33,432 bases of DNA. It comes from Acidimicrobiia bacterium (lineage in GTDB: Bacteria; Acidobacteriota; Vicinamibacteria; Vicinamibacterales; UBA2999). The translations under genes were made by a program, and so were the position numbers. The stretch is taken from positions 64,851-98,282 of the forward strand of contig VFZH01000002.1 of the NCBI GenBank assembly GCA_016871255.1, read 5' to 3'. The notes under the pieces are model-generated. The model saw nothing but the letters and a program-made list of their open reading frames with translations. It searched no databases and was not told where the DNA came from. Below are positions 1 to 17,288 of the stretch, piece by piece. How positions within the stretch are numbered: the stretch's first letter is position 1; every line of letters begins with the position of its first letter.

Positions 1-1169
1 ATCGACGCGGGCACGACCATCGCGCGCGCCGTCGGCGGCTCGCCGAGGGCGGCCCGAACCGGACCGCTGAAGCCGCCGGCCAGGTACCAGAATCCTCGCG
101 CGAAACCGCGCTTGCCCGGATCGGTTTCGCAGAACTGCGAACTCACCAGCCCGGTGGAGGCGTAACGCCGCGGGGCCGTGTCCTCGTTCTCGAACAGCGC
201 CGAGATGCTGTACATCGGGTGCGCCATCAGGTTCCTGCCCACGAGGCCGGAGCTGTTGGCCAGGCCGTCCGGGAACCGGTTGGACTTCGAGTTGAGCAGC
301 AGCCGGGGCGTGCCCAGGCCGTTGGCGGCCACGACCACCATCCGGGCCTTCTGCTCCGTCAGCTGGCCGTTCTCGTCGTAGTAGAGCGCGCCGTCGGCGA
401 GGCCCTTCCGGTTCACGGTGATCTCGCGCACGCGGGCCTTCGTCTTCAGCACGACGCCGTTGCGAAGCGCCTCCGGCCAGAACACCACGTCCGAGCTGTT
501 CTTGGCTTCCCGCGGGCAGCCCCCGTCACACGCCTCGCAGTTCTCCGGACAGGGCTGCCGGCCCGCGATCGGCTCGGTGATCGTCGCCGTGGTCGTGGGC
601 CACCAGTGCCAGCCCATCTTCCGGAAGCCGCGCGCCAGGATCTCGGCGCTCTGGCTGAGCGGGTAGGTCTTCATCCGCCTTGCCTTGATCGGCGGGAGCG
701 ACGGATCGCCGAGCACACCGTTCACACCGACGGTGTTGTCGAGCATGTCGTAATACGGCTCGAGATCCCAGTAGCTCAGCGGCCAGTCGTCACCGATGCC
801 GTCCAGGCTGTGCGCCACGAAGTCGGCGGGGTGATAGCGATTCCAGACGGCGCCGTAGTGCACCGACGCACCGCCCACCATGTTGCCGAGAACGGGAGTC
901 CAGTAGGAATCCGAGTGGTCGTACGGATAGCCGTCCCGCCAGTAGCGCACGTGCTCCTTCTTGTCCGGGGGCGTCGTCAGGCGCTGGCGCTGGGCGTCCG
1001 CCTCGGGGTGTTTCTGGCTCTGCGGAACACCGGCAACCGGGGCGCTCCAGGTGCCCTGCTCCAGGCAGACGATCTTGATCCCGGGAAGTTTCGAAAGGTG
1101 CCAGGCGAAGACGCCGCCGGAGGCGCCGCTCCCGATGATCAGGATGTCAGCGGTTTCGTTCTGAGCCAT
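1..1169 (-). CDS. GMC-family flavoprotein oxidoreductase, C-terminus cut by window edge
   Basis: About 389 residues are visible; the C-terminus lies beyond base 1. The N-terminus has an FAD-binding Rossmann motif (IIGSGASGG, about residues 11-19), followed by a GMC-type GNMVGGASVHYGAVWNRY stretch near residue 100. A cysteine cluster, CPENCEACDGGCP, sits in the middle. It resembles the Cys-rich segment of FAD-dependent glucose/gluconate/sorbitol dehydrogenases, where such cysteines can hold an Fe-S cluster. The likely role is FAD-dependent oxidation of an alcohol or sugar, with electrons passed to a cytochrome; the substrate cannot be told. No signal peptide is obvious at the N-terminus. The ATG at 1169 is supported by a GAGGAGA Shine-Dalgarno about 9 nt upstream. 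A strong terminator separates it from the upstream DUF1552 gene, so it may be transcribed separately or by read-through. Family assignment is confident, function is not. Confidence 0.85.
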   Translation of the reverse strand, partial: MAQNETADILIIGSGASGGVFAWHLSKLPGIKIVCLEQGTWSAPVAGVPQSQKHPEADAQRQRLTTPPDKKEHVRYWRDGYPYDHSDSYWTPVLGNMVGGASVHYGAVWNRYHPADFVAHSLDGIGDDWPLSYWDLEPYYDMLDNTVGVNGVLGDPSLPPIKARRMKTYPLSQSAEILARGFRKMGWHWWPTTTATITEPIAGRQPCPENCEACDGGCPREAKNSSDVVFWPEALRNGVVLKTKARVREITVNRKGLADGALYYDENGQLTEQKARMVVVAANGLGTPRLLLNSKSNRFPDGLANSSGLVGRNLMAHPMYSISALFENEDTAPRRYASTGLVSSQFCETDPGKRGFARGFWYLAGGFSGPVRAALGEPPTARAMVVPAS

Positions 1170-1193
1170 CTGCGCCGTCTCCTCTGTGAGGCC

Positions 1194-1241
1194 AAAAAAG
1201 AGGGCACGGGCAGCAGGCCTGAACGGCCGCCGCCCGTGCCC
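1194..1241 (-). terminator. Rho-independent terminator after the DUF1552 gene
   Basis: On the minus strand a perfect 9-bp stem, GGGCACGGG/CCCGTGCCC, encloses a 22-nt loop and is followed by TCTTTTTT. It begins about 20 nt after the DUF1552 stop codon and ends about 25 nt before the GMC oxidoreductase start. It is the only canonical stem plus U-run terminator I found in the window. Confidence 0.85.
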
Positions 1242-1261
1242 GTCAGGCAGGGTGAACCCTA

Positions 1262-2617
1262 TCAGACCATCGTCGGGATGTCGAGCCGCCCGCGGCTGTC
1301 CCCGAACTTCTCGACGTGCGGCACGCCCAGCTTGTCGAGCAGGGTCAGGTACAGGTCCGCCACCGGTGCGCCGTCGGTCCAGACGCGGTGCCTGTTGCCC
1401 TTGATCCCGAACGGCTGGCCGCCCGCCACCACCATGGGGATGTTCAGCGGGTCGTGCTGGTTCGAGTTGCCGATGCCCGCGCCGTAGAACGAGATGGTGT
1501 GGTCCAGCAGCGTCCCATCGCCGTCCCGCGTGTTCTTCAGCGTCTCGAGGAAGTGCGCCCACATGCGGATGTGGAACGTGTTCAGCTTGGCCAGCCTCGC
1601 CATCCGCTCCGGGTTGTTCCCGTGGTGGGAGAGCGGGTGGTGGGAGTCGGGCACGCCGATCTCCGGATACGCCAGGTTGCTCAACTCACGGGCCAGCAGG
1701 AACGACCCCACGCGGGTGAGGTCGGTCTGGATGGCCAGCGCCATGAGGTCGAACTGGAGCTTCGCGTGCTCCTCGAACGAGCCCGGGATGCCGACCGGCT
1801 GATCCACCGACGGCAGTTCCTGGCTGATCTGCGTCTCCATCTTCTCGATCCGGCGCTCCACGTCCCGCACCGCCTCGAGATACTGCGCCAGCCGCGTCCG
1901 GTCGTCCGACGACAGCTTCGGCTGCATCGACACGACCGTGTCCATCACCGAGTCGATGATGCTCCGGTTCTTCCGGATGTAGGCCAGCCGCACCTGCTTG
2001 TCCGTGCTGCCGCTCGCCCCGAACAGCCGCTCGAACACCGCCCGCGGGTTGTGCTCCATCGGCAGCGGCGTCTTCGCGTCCTTCCAGGCGACCGTGTTGT
2101 TGTAGGCGCAGCCGTACCCGAAGGCACAGTTCCCCGACAGCCCCTCGGCCGACTCGATCGTCAGCTCCAGCGAGGTCAGCTGGGTGTCCACGCCCAGCGT
2201 CTTCGCTGCAATCTGGTCCATCGAGATCCCGGCCTCGAGATCGTGGTCCGCCTTCTTCGCACAGGTCGCCGTGAGCCACGCCGTCTGGCAGCGCGGGTGG
2301 ATGCCACCGTCCTGCACCTCGTTGACCGGATGGCTGTTCAGCCCGCTCAGGACGGTCACCTGGTCCTGGAACGGCGCCAGCGGCTGCAGAATCGGCGACA
2401 GCTCCAGCGCCTCGTTCGGCAGCCATTCCGGCGTCCACTGCGGCATTGTCATGCCGTTGCCGGCATACACGACCACCAGACGCTTCGGCGTGTCGGTTGC
2501 CGCGTTGCGCACGCCGGCAAACGCCGGCACCATGCCGTCCAGCAGGGGCAGGGCCAGCGCCGCGCCCGCACCGCGGAGCACCGTGCGACGTGACAGGTGT
2601 TTCTTCGTGACGATCAC
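1262..2617 (-). CDS. DUF1552 (HXXSHH family) Tat-exported protein
   Basis: 451 residues. The N-terminus carries a twin-arginine signal (LSRRTVLRG, residues 8-16), then a hydrophobic stretch and an AFA cleavage-like site near residue 34, so export of a folded protein to the periplasm is expected. The family-defining HxxSHH motif is at residues 327-332 (HPLSHH). The family has no established activity; its layout recalls DUF1501 and other alkaline-phosphatase-superfamily-like Tat proteins, but that is inference. The start is GTG at 2617, preceded by a very good GAGGAGG Shine-Dalgarno. It overlaps the stop of the DUF1592 gene as GTGA, so the two are translationally coupled and probably work as a pair, as their homologues commonly do in Acidobacteriota and Planctomycetota. 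Confidence 0.9.
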   Translation of the reverse strand: MIVTKKHLSRRTVLRGAGAALALPLLDGMVPAFAGVRNAATDTPKRLVVVYAGNGMTMPQWTPEWLPNEALELSPILQPLAPFQDQVTVLSGLNSHPVNEVQDGGIHPRCQTAWLTATCAKKADHDLEAGISMDQIAAKTLGVDTQLTSLELTIESAEGLSGNCAFGYGCAYNNTVAWKDAKTPLPMEHNPRAVFERLFGASGSTDKQVRLAYIRKNRSIIDSVMDTVVSMQPKLSSDDRTRLAQYLEAVRDVERRIEKMETQISQELPSVDQPVGIPGSFEEHAKLQFDLMALAIQTDLTRVGSFLLARELSNLAYPEIGVPDSHHPLSHHGNNPERMARLAKLNTFHIRMWAHFLETLKNTRDGDGTLLDHTISFYGAGIGNSNQHDPLNIPMVVAGGQPFGIKGNRHRVWTDGAPVADLYLTLLDKLGVPHVEKFGDSRGRLDIPTMV

Positions 2618-5091
2618 AGCGACCTCCTCATCTGGAACGGCATGCTACGGGTGACAGCTGAGACGAGCGACGACCACCGATAGTTCGCCGGCTTCGCTTC
2701 CTGCAGAATGGCCCGCACGATCGGCTGGTCCTCGGGCTCCACACCACGGCCAAGCGCGTAGGTCAGCAACTTCTCGGTCACCGTCGCCAGGAACTGCTCC
2801 TCCTGGCTCGCCAGCAGCGCCCGGAACTCCTCGACGCTCCCGAACTTCGACCCGTTCGGCATCGCCCCCGACGCGTCGATCGGGAACGGCCCGTCCAACT
2901 CCCGCCAGCCCCCGATCCCGTCGTAGTTCTCCAGCGCGAACCCCAGCGGGTCCATCTTCGCGTGGCACGACGCGCACACCGGGTTCTTCCGGTGCAGCTC
3001 CATCCGCGCCCGCACCGTCGGCGGCTCCGAGCCCGGCTTCGCTTCCGGGAACGGCGGCACGTTCGCCGGCGGCTCCGGCGGCGGCGTCCCGATGATGTTC
3101 ATCAGCACCCACTTGCCCCGCTGCACCGGCGACGTCCGGTTCGCATACGAGGTCGCCACCAGGATGCTCCCCTGCCCCAGCAACCCCGCCCGCCGCTGAT
3201 CCGGATACGTCACCCGCCGGAACCGCGGTCCGATGATGCCGTCCATCCCGTAGTGCTTCGCCAGCCGCTCGTCCACGAACGTGTAGTCCGCCGTCAGCAG
3301 CTCCAGCACACTCCGGTCCTCCTGCAACTGGCTCTGCAGGAACAGGCCCGTCTCCCGCCGGAACGACGCCCGCAGCTCGTCGTCGAACTCCGGGAACGCC
3401 GCCGGATCCGGCCGTACCGTGTCCAGCGCCCGCAGCGACAGCCACTGCGCGAAGAAGCCGTCCACCAGCGCCGCGGACCGCGGATCCTTCAGCATCCGCG
3501 CCACCTGCGCATCGAGCACCGCCGGCGTGTGCAGCCGCCCCTTGACCGCCACGTCGATCAGCTCGGCGTCCGGCGGGCGGCTCCACAGGAAGAACGACAA
3601 CCGCGACGCCAGCTCCAGGTCACTCAGCCGGTACGGCGTGCCCGCCGGCAGGTTCGCCGGGTCGGTCTCGATGCGGTAGAGGAACCGCGGGTCCACCAGC
3701 AGCCGCTCCAGCGCCCACTGGATCCCCATGTCGAAGTCGCCGATCTTGCGACCATCCGCGTACAGCGCCATGAACGGCGCCAGGTCCGCGTCGGTCACTG
3801 GCCGCCGGAACGCCTGCCGCGCCAGCGTCGAGACGATCCGCTGCGCGCACGCCACTTCCCCGGCCGGCGCCGCCGGGCGGCACACGAAGATCTTGTCCCG
3901 GCTCGGCGTCGACACCGGCCGCATCGCGTTGAACGGCCCGCGGATTTCCACGAGCTCCACGGCCATCTCGACCTTGCCGAACTCCACACCCGACTTCCGC
4001 GCCGAGGAGTAGCCGTAGCCGGCCACCGGGAGCCGGGACACGCCGACGCCCTCGGGCAGCCACAGCTTCCGCTGGAAGGTCACCCCCACCGTCCGCATGC
4101 CTGCCCGCGCCGGGAACTTCACGAAGAGCCGCTCGTCGGCGAAGCGCTCCTCTTCGGTTTCCTGATAGGGGCCGCGGAGGTCACCGTCCTGCTCCGCGTC
4201 GCCGCCCCCGATCTCGAACGACTTCACCAGGTCGCCGTCCACCCGGACATCGATGCGCTGCACTTCATCGAGGCCGCGAATCGCGCCGCCCAGGTTCACC
4301 GCGTGCCGCTGCAACCGCACCTGGAGCGTGTACTCCCCGTCCAGCGGGAAGTAGTGCTGCACGGCCACGCCGCCGCGCGAGCCGAACGGCAGGTCCTGGC
4401 TCACCCGCTCGTCCTGCAGCGCGAAGAACGACAGCTTGTACTCCTTCGCCTCCGGCCGCAGCCCCGGGTCCCCGACCGCCAGCCGCGCAATCCGCTGCGC
4501 CGCCGACATGTACCGCTCGAGCAGCCCCGGCGACATCGTCAACGCGTCCGCGATGTTGTCGAACCCGTAGCCCGAGTTGTCCGGCGGCAGGAGCTCCGCG
4601 CTGTCCACCTCCAGCGCCAGCAGATCCTCGATCGCGTTCGCGTACTCGACCCGGTTCAGCCGATGGATCCCGCTCCGGCCCGGATCCGGGTGCGCCGCCG
4701 CCTCGTAGTCCAGCGAGGCCCGCACCGACCCGACGAAGGCGTCGACGTCGGCGGGAGCCGGCTTCCGCGCGCCGTCCGGCGGCATCGCGCCCGACTCGAG
4801 CTTCCGCAGCACCTTCTCCCAGACCTCGGCGTTCTCGGCCAGTGCCGCCATGTCGCGGTTCTGCAGCACCAGGTTGCCGCTCTGCATCCGCTCGCTGTGG
4901 CACGTCGCGCAGTACTGGTCCACGAGCGCGCGCGACGGCACCGGCGGCGCCGCGGCCGGCAGCGCCGGCATCAGCACATCGGCAGGCACCTTCGACGCGC
5001 CCCGCGCACCCTGGCCCGCAGCCTGAAGACCGGCCACGGCCAGCGCGCCCGCAAGGCCCGCTACGGTGATGACTCTGATCCGCTGGTGCAT
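2614..5091 (-). CDS. Exported DUF1592/DUF1588/DUF1585-family c-type cytochrome
   Basis: 825 residues from the ATG at 5091. An N-terminal hydrophobic segment (about residues 7-25) looks like a Sec signal peptide. A c-type heme site CATCH follows at 61-65, with a likely axial Met in GAMPPDG near 103. Domains in order: DUF1587-like (about 142-206), a beta-rich carbohydrate-binding-like middle region, DUF1595-like (about 415-475), DUF1592 (about 487-617), DUF1588 (about 640-735) with a second CASCH at 706-710, and DUF1585 (about 749-825). These multi-DUF cytochromes are typical of Planctomycetota and Acidobacteriota; their substrate is unknown, and periplasmic electron transfer is the safest inference. 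An in-frame ATG 26 codons upstream overlaps the ankyrin gene; I chose 5091 because GGGGGGAGGAA lies just upstream and the signal peptide then begins at the start. Confidence 0.9.
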   Translation of the reverse strand: MHQRIRVITVAGLAGALAVAGLQAAGQGARGASKVPADVLMPALPAAAPPVPSRALVDQYCATCHSERMQSGNLVLQNRDMAALAENAEVWEKVLRKLESGAMPPDGARKPAPADVDAFVGSVRASLDYEAAAHPDPGRSGIHRLNRVEYANAIEDLLALEVDSAELLPPDNSGYGFDNIADALTMSPGLLERYMSAAQRIARLAVGDPGLRPEAKEYKLSFFALQDERVSQDLPFGSRGGVAVQHYFPLDGEYTLQVRLQRHAVNLGGAIRGLDEVQRIDVRVDGDLVKSFEIGGGDAEQDGDLRGPYQETEEERFADERLFVKFPARAGMRTVGVTFQRKLWLPEGVGVSRLPVAGYGYSSARKSGVEFGKVEMAVELVEIRGPFNAMRPVSTPSRDKIFVCRPAAPAGEVACAQRIVSTLARQAFRRPVTDADLAPFMALYADGRKIGDFDMGIQWALERLLVDPRFLYRIETDPANLPAGTPYRLSDLELASRLSFFLWSRPPDAELIDVAVKGRLHTPAVLDAQVARMLKDPRSAALVDGFFAQWLSLRALDTVRPDPAAFPEFDDELRASFRRETGLFLQSQLQEDRSVLELLTADYTFVDERLAKHYGMDGIIGPRFRRVTYPDQRRAGLLGQGSILVATSYANRTSPVQRGKWVLMNIIGTPPPEPPANVPPFPEAKPGSEPPTVRARMELHRKNPVCASCHAKMDPLGFALENYDGIGGWRELDGPFPIDASGAMPNGSKFGSVEEFRALLASQEEQFLATVTEKLLTYALGRGVEPEDQPIVRAILQEAKPANYRWSSLVSAVTRSMPFQMRRSL

Positions 5092-5104
5092 CGATTCCTC
5101 CCCC

Positions 5105-6562
5105 CTACTCGTCCGTGGCACCGAGCTGCCGCAGCAGGGCTGCGGTGTCTTCCCGCACGTGCTGTCCACCAGCCGCGCCGTACCCGAGCGACATCTTGAA
5201 CGCCGTCTGCCCGCGCTTGTTCTTCGCGTCCAGGTTGGCGCCGTTCGCCGCCAGCACCTTGATCACTTCGTTGAAGCCGCCGGAGATCGTGCCGTGCAGC
5301 GCCGTGTTCCCGGTCGCGTTGGTCCCGTCGATGTCCATGCCGATCCGGAGACAGAACTCGGTGGCGGAGAGGTACTCCGCCTCGGTGGCAATCGTTTCGT
5401 TGTCCATCCAGGCCATGCCGGCGGCCAGCATCAGCGCCGTGGATCCGTTCCGCGTCGGCACGTTCGGATCCGCCCCCCCCGCGAGCAGGATCTGCATCAC
5501 CTCGACGTCACCAGCCATCGCCGCGAGCGCGAACGCGGTGGCACCCGCCGTGTACTGCTTCGCCGAACCCGCCACCAGGCTGAACCCGTAACGCGGCGGC
5601 TCCTTGAGCAGCCGGAGGTTCGGATCGGCGCCGTGCGCGATCAGCGTCTTGATCATGTCGAGCTTGTCGGCCCGCGGCAGGCCCGCCAGGATCGCCCACT
5701 CGCCCGGGGCGTTGACGTAGTCGCGTGAATCGACGCCGTCCCAGGTCGCGGCGGCGAACTGCAGCGCGGTGTAGCCGGTCGAGATCACATCCGGATCGGC
5801 CCCCAGCTCCAGGAAGTACTTGGCCAGCCCCACGTGCCCGCGGAGGACCGCCACGATGAACGGCGTCGCGCCGTCCTCGGCTTCGTCCGTCAGCCGCGCG
5901 CCCTTGCCGAGCAGCAGCTGCACGCTGTCGACGGAGTCGTACCGCGTGGCGAACATGAGAGGCGTGAAGCCGCCCGTCGAACGCGCGTGCACGTCCGCGC
6001 CCGCTTCGACCAGCGCCTTGGCCGCCCCGAAGTGCGGACCCGACAGCGCCCACATCAGCGCCGTCTGCCCCTTCAGGCTCTCTGCGGCGTTGACGTCCGC
6101 GCCGGCCCGGAGCAGGGCGGTCACCGCGCCAACGCGCCCGGTGCGCGACGCGATCATCAGCGGGGTCTCCCCGCTCGGCATCGCCCGGTTGGGGTCGGCA
6201 CCCGCACCGAGCAGGCGCTCGATCGCGGCGGCGCTCCCGTTCTCGCACGCGAGCATCAGCGGCGTGAAGCCGTAGTCGTTCGCCACATCGGCCTTCGCCC
6301 CCGCCGCAAGCAGCGCCTCGACGATATCGATCTCGTCGTAGTGCACCGCCCAGTGCAGCGGCGTCGCCCCGTCCGGCTGGCGAACGTTGACGTCCGCACC
6401 GCTCTTGATCAGCGCCTGCGCCGTCACGACGTCGTGGGCCTGAATGGCGTCGCGCAGACGGGTGTCCGCCCCCTCCGTGACCGGCGGCAGGGCGAGCCCT
6501 GCCAGCAGAACGATGAACACCGCGGTCGCGTGCCCCTGCCGGCTGGTTCGAGCGTGTCTCAC
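5105..6562 (-). CDS. Secreted ankyrin-repeat protein
   Basis: 485 residues from GTG 6562 (492 from an ATG at 6583). After a basic N-terminus and hydrophobic segment (AVFIVLLAGLALP), which reads as a signal peptide, most of the protein is roughly ten ankyrin repeats. These show the usual pattern of G-x-TPLxxA, then a leucine-rich helix, then GADxN/D at about 33-residue spacing. Ankyrin arrays are protein-binding scaffolds; a periplasmic or surface partner is likely and the adjacent DUF1592 cytochrome is the obvious candidate. I prefer GTG because GGAGGG sits 5 nt upstream, while the ATG has no Shine-Dalgarno and would lie about 6 nt from the predicted transcript start. It is the first gene of the operon, ending 13 nt before the DUF1592 gene. 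Confidence 0.88.
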   Translation of the reverse strand: MRHARTSRQGHATAVFIVLLAGLALPPVTEGADTRLRDAIQAHDVVTAQALIKSGADVNVRQPDGATPLHWAVHYDEIDIVEALLAAGAKADVANDYGFTPLMLACENGSAAAIERLLGAGADPNRAMPSGETPLMIASRTGRVGAVTALLRAGADVNAAESLKGQTALMWALSGPHFGAAKALVEAGADVHARSTGGFTPLMFATRYDSVDSVQLLLGKGARLTDEAEDGATPFIVAVLRGHVGLAKYFLELGADPDVISTGYTALQFAAATWDGVDSRDYVNAPGEWAILAGLPRADKLDMIKTLIAHGADPNLRLLKEPPRYGFSLVAGSAKQYTAGATAFALAAMAGDVEVMQILLAGGADPNVPTRNGSTALMLAAGMAWMDNETIATEAEYLSATEFCLRIGMDIDGTNATGNTALHGTISGGFNEVIKVLAANGANLDAKNKRGQTAFKMSLGYGAAGGQHVREDTAALLRQLGATDE

Positions 6563-6595
6563 AGCTGCCCTCCGACGCTTCATGGATAGACCGAC

Positions 6596-6624
6596 ATTTT
6601 ACAGGAAAATGACAGTCCTGTGCG
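6596..6624 (-). promoter_or_regulatory. Candidate promoter for the ankyrin/DUF1592/DUF1552 operon
   Basis: On the minus strand a TAAAAT -10-like hexamer (6601-6596) lies 17 nt downstream of a weak CGCACA -35-like hexamer (6624-6619). It sits in an AT-rich patch that stands out from the GC-rich surroundings. Transcription would start near 6589, giving a leader of about 26 nt that contains the GGAGGG of the GTG start at 6562. The -35 match is poor, so confidence is low. Confidence 0.35.
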
Positions 6625-6689
6625 CCGAACGTCGGCTCGGCGCTGCCGCGCCCGGCACGGAAGGATCGCCGGATCTTCGTACGCGCGGC

Positions 6690-6719
6690 GGGCGGTGCGC
6701 GGCTCTGCCGCGCGCGCCC
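6690..6719 (-). terminator. Strong hairpin just after rpoC, without a U-run
   Basis: A GC-rich inverted repeat lies about 11 nt past the rpoC stop codon. Its inner stem is GCGCGGC/GCCGCGC around a 3-nt loop (6697-6713), extended outward by GGGCG/CGCCC. No T-tract follows on the minus strand, so it may be a weak terminator, a Rho-linked 3' end or an mRNA-stabilising hairpin for the long ribosomal/polymerase transcript. Confidence 0.35.
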
Positions 6720-6729
6720 GTCCCTGCGT

Positions 6730-10947
<4,218 letters not shown>

Positions 10948-11017
10948 AGGCCGTCTACCGTCTACCCTCTGTGGTCCATCGTCTGCCGACTGCCGGCACT
11001 CGTCCGCCGTCCGCCAG

Positions 11018-15316
<4,299 letters not shown>

Positions 15317-15334
15317 CGCTCGGTGAACCTCGAT

Positions 15335-15358
15335 GCGGACGGCCGGGACGCCGTCCGC
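15335..15358 (-). promoter_or_regulatory. Perfect 9-bp hairpin in the rplL-rpoB spacer, next to the rpoB start
   Basis: GCGGACGGC and GCCGTCCGC form a perfect stem around a 6-nt loop, ending 18 nt before the rpoB ATG and just upstream of its Shine-Dalgarno. No U-run follows. Bacterial rplL-rpoB spacers often hold an attenuator or processing site that sets the ribosomal protein to polymerase ratio. The position fits such a role, but the function is inferred. Confidence 0.45.
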
Positions 15359-15480
15359 TGGCTGCGCGCCCCGGACCACGGACTCTCAGACTCGCGGCTG
15401 CGGCAGCGCCGTCGCCGCCGGCCACGCCGGCAGCGGCCGCGCCCGCCCCCGCACTGACACGAAACGGCTCGGCCGTCCCG

Positions 15481-15873
15481 TCAGTCGATCTTGACCTTCG
15501 CCCCGACCTCGTCGAACTTCTTCCGGATCGCCTCGGCCTCGTCCTTGGGCACGCCTTCCTTGAGCGGCTTCGGCGCGCTCTCGACCAGGTCCTTCGCCTC
15601 CTTCAGGCCCAGGCTGGTGACCTCGCGCACGACCTTGATGACCTTGATCTTGTCGGCACCCACCTCGGTGAGGGTGACGGTGAACTCGGTCTTCTCCTCC
15701 GCCGGCGCCGCGGCGCCGCCGCCGGCCGCGGCCATGCCGGGCATCATCATCGGCATGGCGGCCGCCGCGGACACGCCAAGCTCGGACTCCAGCGCCTTGA
15801 CGAGCTGCGACAGCTCGAGCACGCTGATGCCCTTGATGTAATCGATCACCTGCTGCTGATTCAGTTCGGCCAT
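15481..15873 (-). CDS. rplL: 50S ribosomal protein L7/L12
   Basis: 130 residues. The N-terminal dimerisation domain ([17 protein letters not shown]) leads into an Ala/Gly/Pro/Met-rich hinge (about residues 35-60). The C-terminal factor-binding domain follows, with EKTEFTVTL and the conserved [20 protein letters not shown] stretch that recruits EF-Tu and EF-G. The start at 15873 is chosen because AGGAGAG lies just upstream; seven more in-frame codons exist but are not conserved. It follows rplJ by 60 nt, the usual order for the L10-L12 stalk pair. Confidence 0.97.
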   Translation of the reverse strand: MAELNQQQVIDYIKGISVLELSQLVKALESELGVSAAAAMPMMMPGMAAAGGGAAAPAEEKTEFTVTLTEVGADKIKVIKVVREVTSLGLKEAKDLVESAPKPLKEGVPKDEAEAIRKKFDEVGAKVKID

Positions 15874-15884
15874 TGCTCTCTCCT

Positions 15885-15933
15885 GTTGGCTCAAGGCTGA
15901 CGGCTCAAGGCTCCCAACGGGCCTCGAGCCAAC
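15885..15933 (-). promoter_or_regulatory. Inverted repeat filling the rplJ-rplL spacer
   Basis: A perfect 8-bp inverted repeat, GTTGGCTC (15885-15892) and GAGCCAAC (15926-15933), spans the spacer. It begins directly after the rplJ stop and ends where the rplL Shine-Dalgarno begins. Inside it, GGCTCAAGGCT occurs twice in tandem. The stem could mask or expose the rplL ribosome-binding site or act as an mRNA processing site; the role is inferred from position only. Confidence 0.4.
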
Positions 15934-16461
15934 TCACGCGTCCCTCTTCTGCTTCTCCACCTGCGCCAGCACGGACATCAGGTCCCGCGGCGCGGCGTTC
16001 AGCACCGACACCAGCTGGTGCATGGGCGCCTGCAGCACGGACAGGAGCTGCGCGTACAGCTCCGGCCGGCCCGGCAGGTTCGCCAAGTCCGCAACCTCCG
16101 CCGGCTGGAGCGCCCGGCCCTGCACGACGGCGCCCTTCACGGCCAGCGTCGGCGCGCCCTTCATGAACGTGGTCAGCGCCTTGGCCAGCGCCACCGCGTC
16201 CCCGCTCGTGTAGGCCAGCGCCGTCATCCCTTCGAACGACTGCTCGAAGGACGCAAACGGGGTGCCCGCGCTCGCCCGGCGCGCCAGCGTGTTCTTCACG
16301 ACGCGGTACTGGGCCCGCGCCGCCCGCAACTGCCGCCGCAGCTCGGTCACCTGCGGCACGTCCAGGCCCCGGTAGTCCACCAGGACGGCGGAGTCCGCCG
16401 ACTGGAACGCGGCCGCCAGGTCCTGCAGCTCCTCTTCCTTCTGTGCTCGTGTCACGGCCAT
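15934..16461 (-). CDS. rplJ: 50S ribosomal protein L10
   Basis: 175 residues beginning [15 protein letters not shown], with the conserved [18 protein letters not shown] and [10 protein letters not shown] segments that bind 23S rRNA at the stalk base. The C-terminal helix, which carries the L12 dimers, ends in VEKQKRDA. Start ATG 16461 has GGGGAG 6 nt upstream. It lies only 28 nt after rplA, so there is no room for the long L10-binding leader of E. coli; any autogenous control must use another site, possibly the rplJ-rplL spacer hairpin. Confidence 0.97.
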   Translation of the reverse strand: MAVTRAQKEEELQDLAAAFQSADSAVLVDYRGLDVPQVTELRRQLRAARAQYRVVKNTLARRASAGTPFASFEQSFEGMTALAYTSGDAVALAKALTTFMKGAPTLAVKGAVVQGRALQPAEVADLANLPGRPELYAQLLSVLQAPMHQLVSVLNAAPRDLMSVLAQVEKQKRDA

Positions 16462-16489
16462 CGCGATCTCCCCGGCTCCAGCCGGCCCC

Positions 16490-17194
16490 TCAGTGCTTCA
16501 CCCGTTCGTCCATGTGGCCCGTCTCGAGCGCGATGCCCGGGCCCATGGTCGACGACAGCGTGGCCGACTTGAGGTACTTGCCCTTCGCCGCGGACGGCCG
16601 GGCCTTGACCACGCTCTCCACGAGCGCTCTGGCGTTCTCCACGAGGCTCTCGGCGGGAAACGACGTCTTCCCGACCGGGGCGTGGACGATGCCGGTCTTG
16701 TCCACCCGGAACTCCACCTTGCCGGCCTTGATCTCGCGCACGGCCTTCGCCACATCGGTCGTGACCGTGCCGGTCTTCGGATTCGGCATCAGCCCCCGCG
16801 GCCCCAGCACCTTGCCCAGCCGGCCCACGGCGCGCATCATGTCGGGCGTCGCGACCACCGCATCGAAGTCCATCCACCCGCCGGTGATCTTCTCGACGAT
16901 CTCCTCGCCCGCCACCACGTCCGCCCCGGCGTCGGTGGCGTCCTTCTGCCGCTCGGCCGACGCGATCACCAGCACGCGCTTGCTCTTCCCGAGCCCGTGC
17001 GGCAGCACGACCGTGCCGCGCACCATCTGATCGGCGTGCTTCGGATCGACACCGAGGCGGAGCGCCAGCTCCACCGTCTCGTCGAACTTCACGAACGCCA
17101 GCTGCTTGAGCAGCGGTATCGCCTCGTCGAGCGTGTAGCCGCGCTCCTCGACGCGGGCCGCAGCCGCCGTGTACTTCCTGCCCCGCCGTGCCAT
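16490..17194 (-). CDS. rplA: 50S ribosomal protein L1
   Basis: 234 residues from ATG 17194 ([17 protein letters not shown]), chosen for the GGGGAGG about 6 nt upstream; a longer frame to 17275 has no conserved sequence. The core is typical L1: [20 protein letters not shown], then [12 protein letters not shown], and the central [20 protein letters not shown] signature. L1 binds the 23S L1 stalk and often represses its own rplK-rplA mRNA. The upstream gap to rplK is about 94 nt. Confidence 0.97.
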   Translation of the reverse strand: MARRGRKYTAAAARVEERGYTLDEAIPLLKQLAFVKFDETVELALRLGVDPKHADQMVRGTVVLPHGLGKSKRVLVIASAERQKDATDAGADVVAGEEIVEKITGGWMDFDAVVATPDMMRAVGRLGKVLGPRGLMPNPKTGTVTTDVAKAVREIKAGKVEFRVDKTGIVHAPVGKTSFPAESLVENARALVESVVKARPSAAKGKYLKSATLSSTMGPGIALETGHMDERVKH

Positions 17195-17288
17195 CTCTGC
17201 CTCCCCGTGGTCCAGACGGGCCGTGCGGCCCTCCCACTGGTCGTTCCCGTGTCCCGTCCCGGCCTGCCGCCGCACGCGGCGCCGTCGA

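Noticed and set aside
15317-15379. Longer N-terminus of RpoB
   Set aside because: The 21 additional residues cross the spacer hairpin and are not conserved; conserved beta sequence starts at MYSLPKN.
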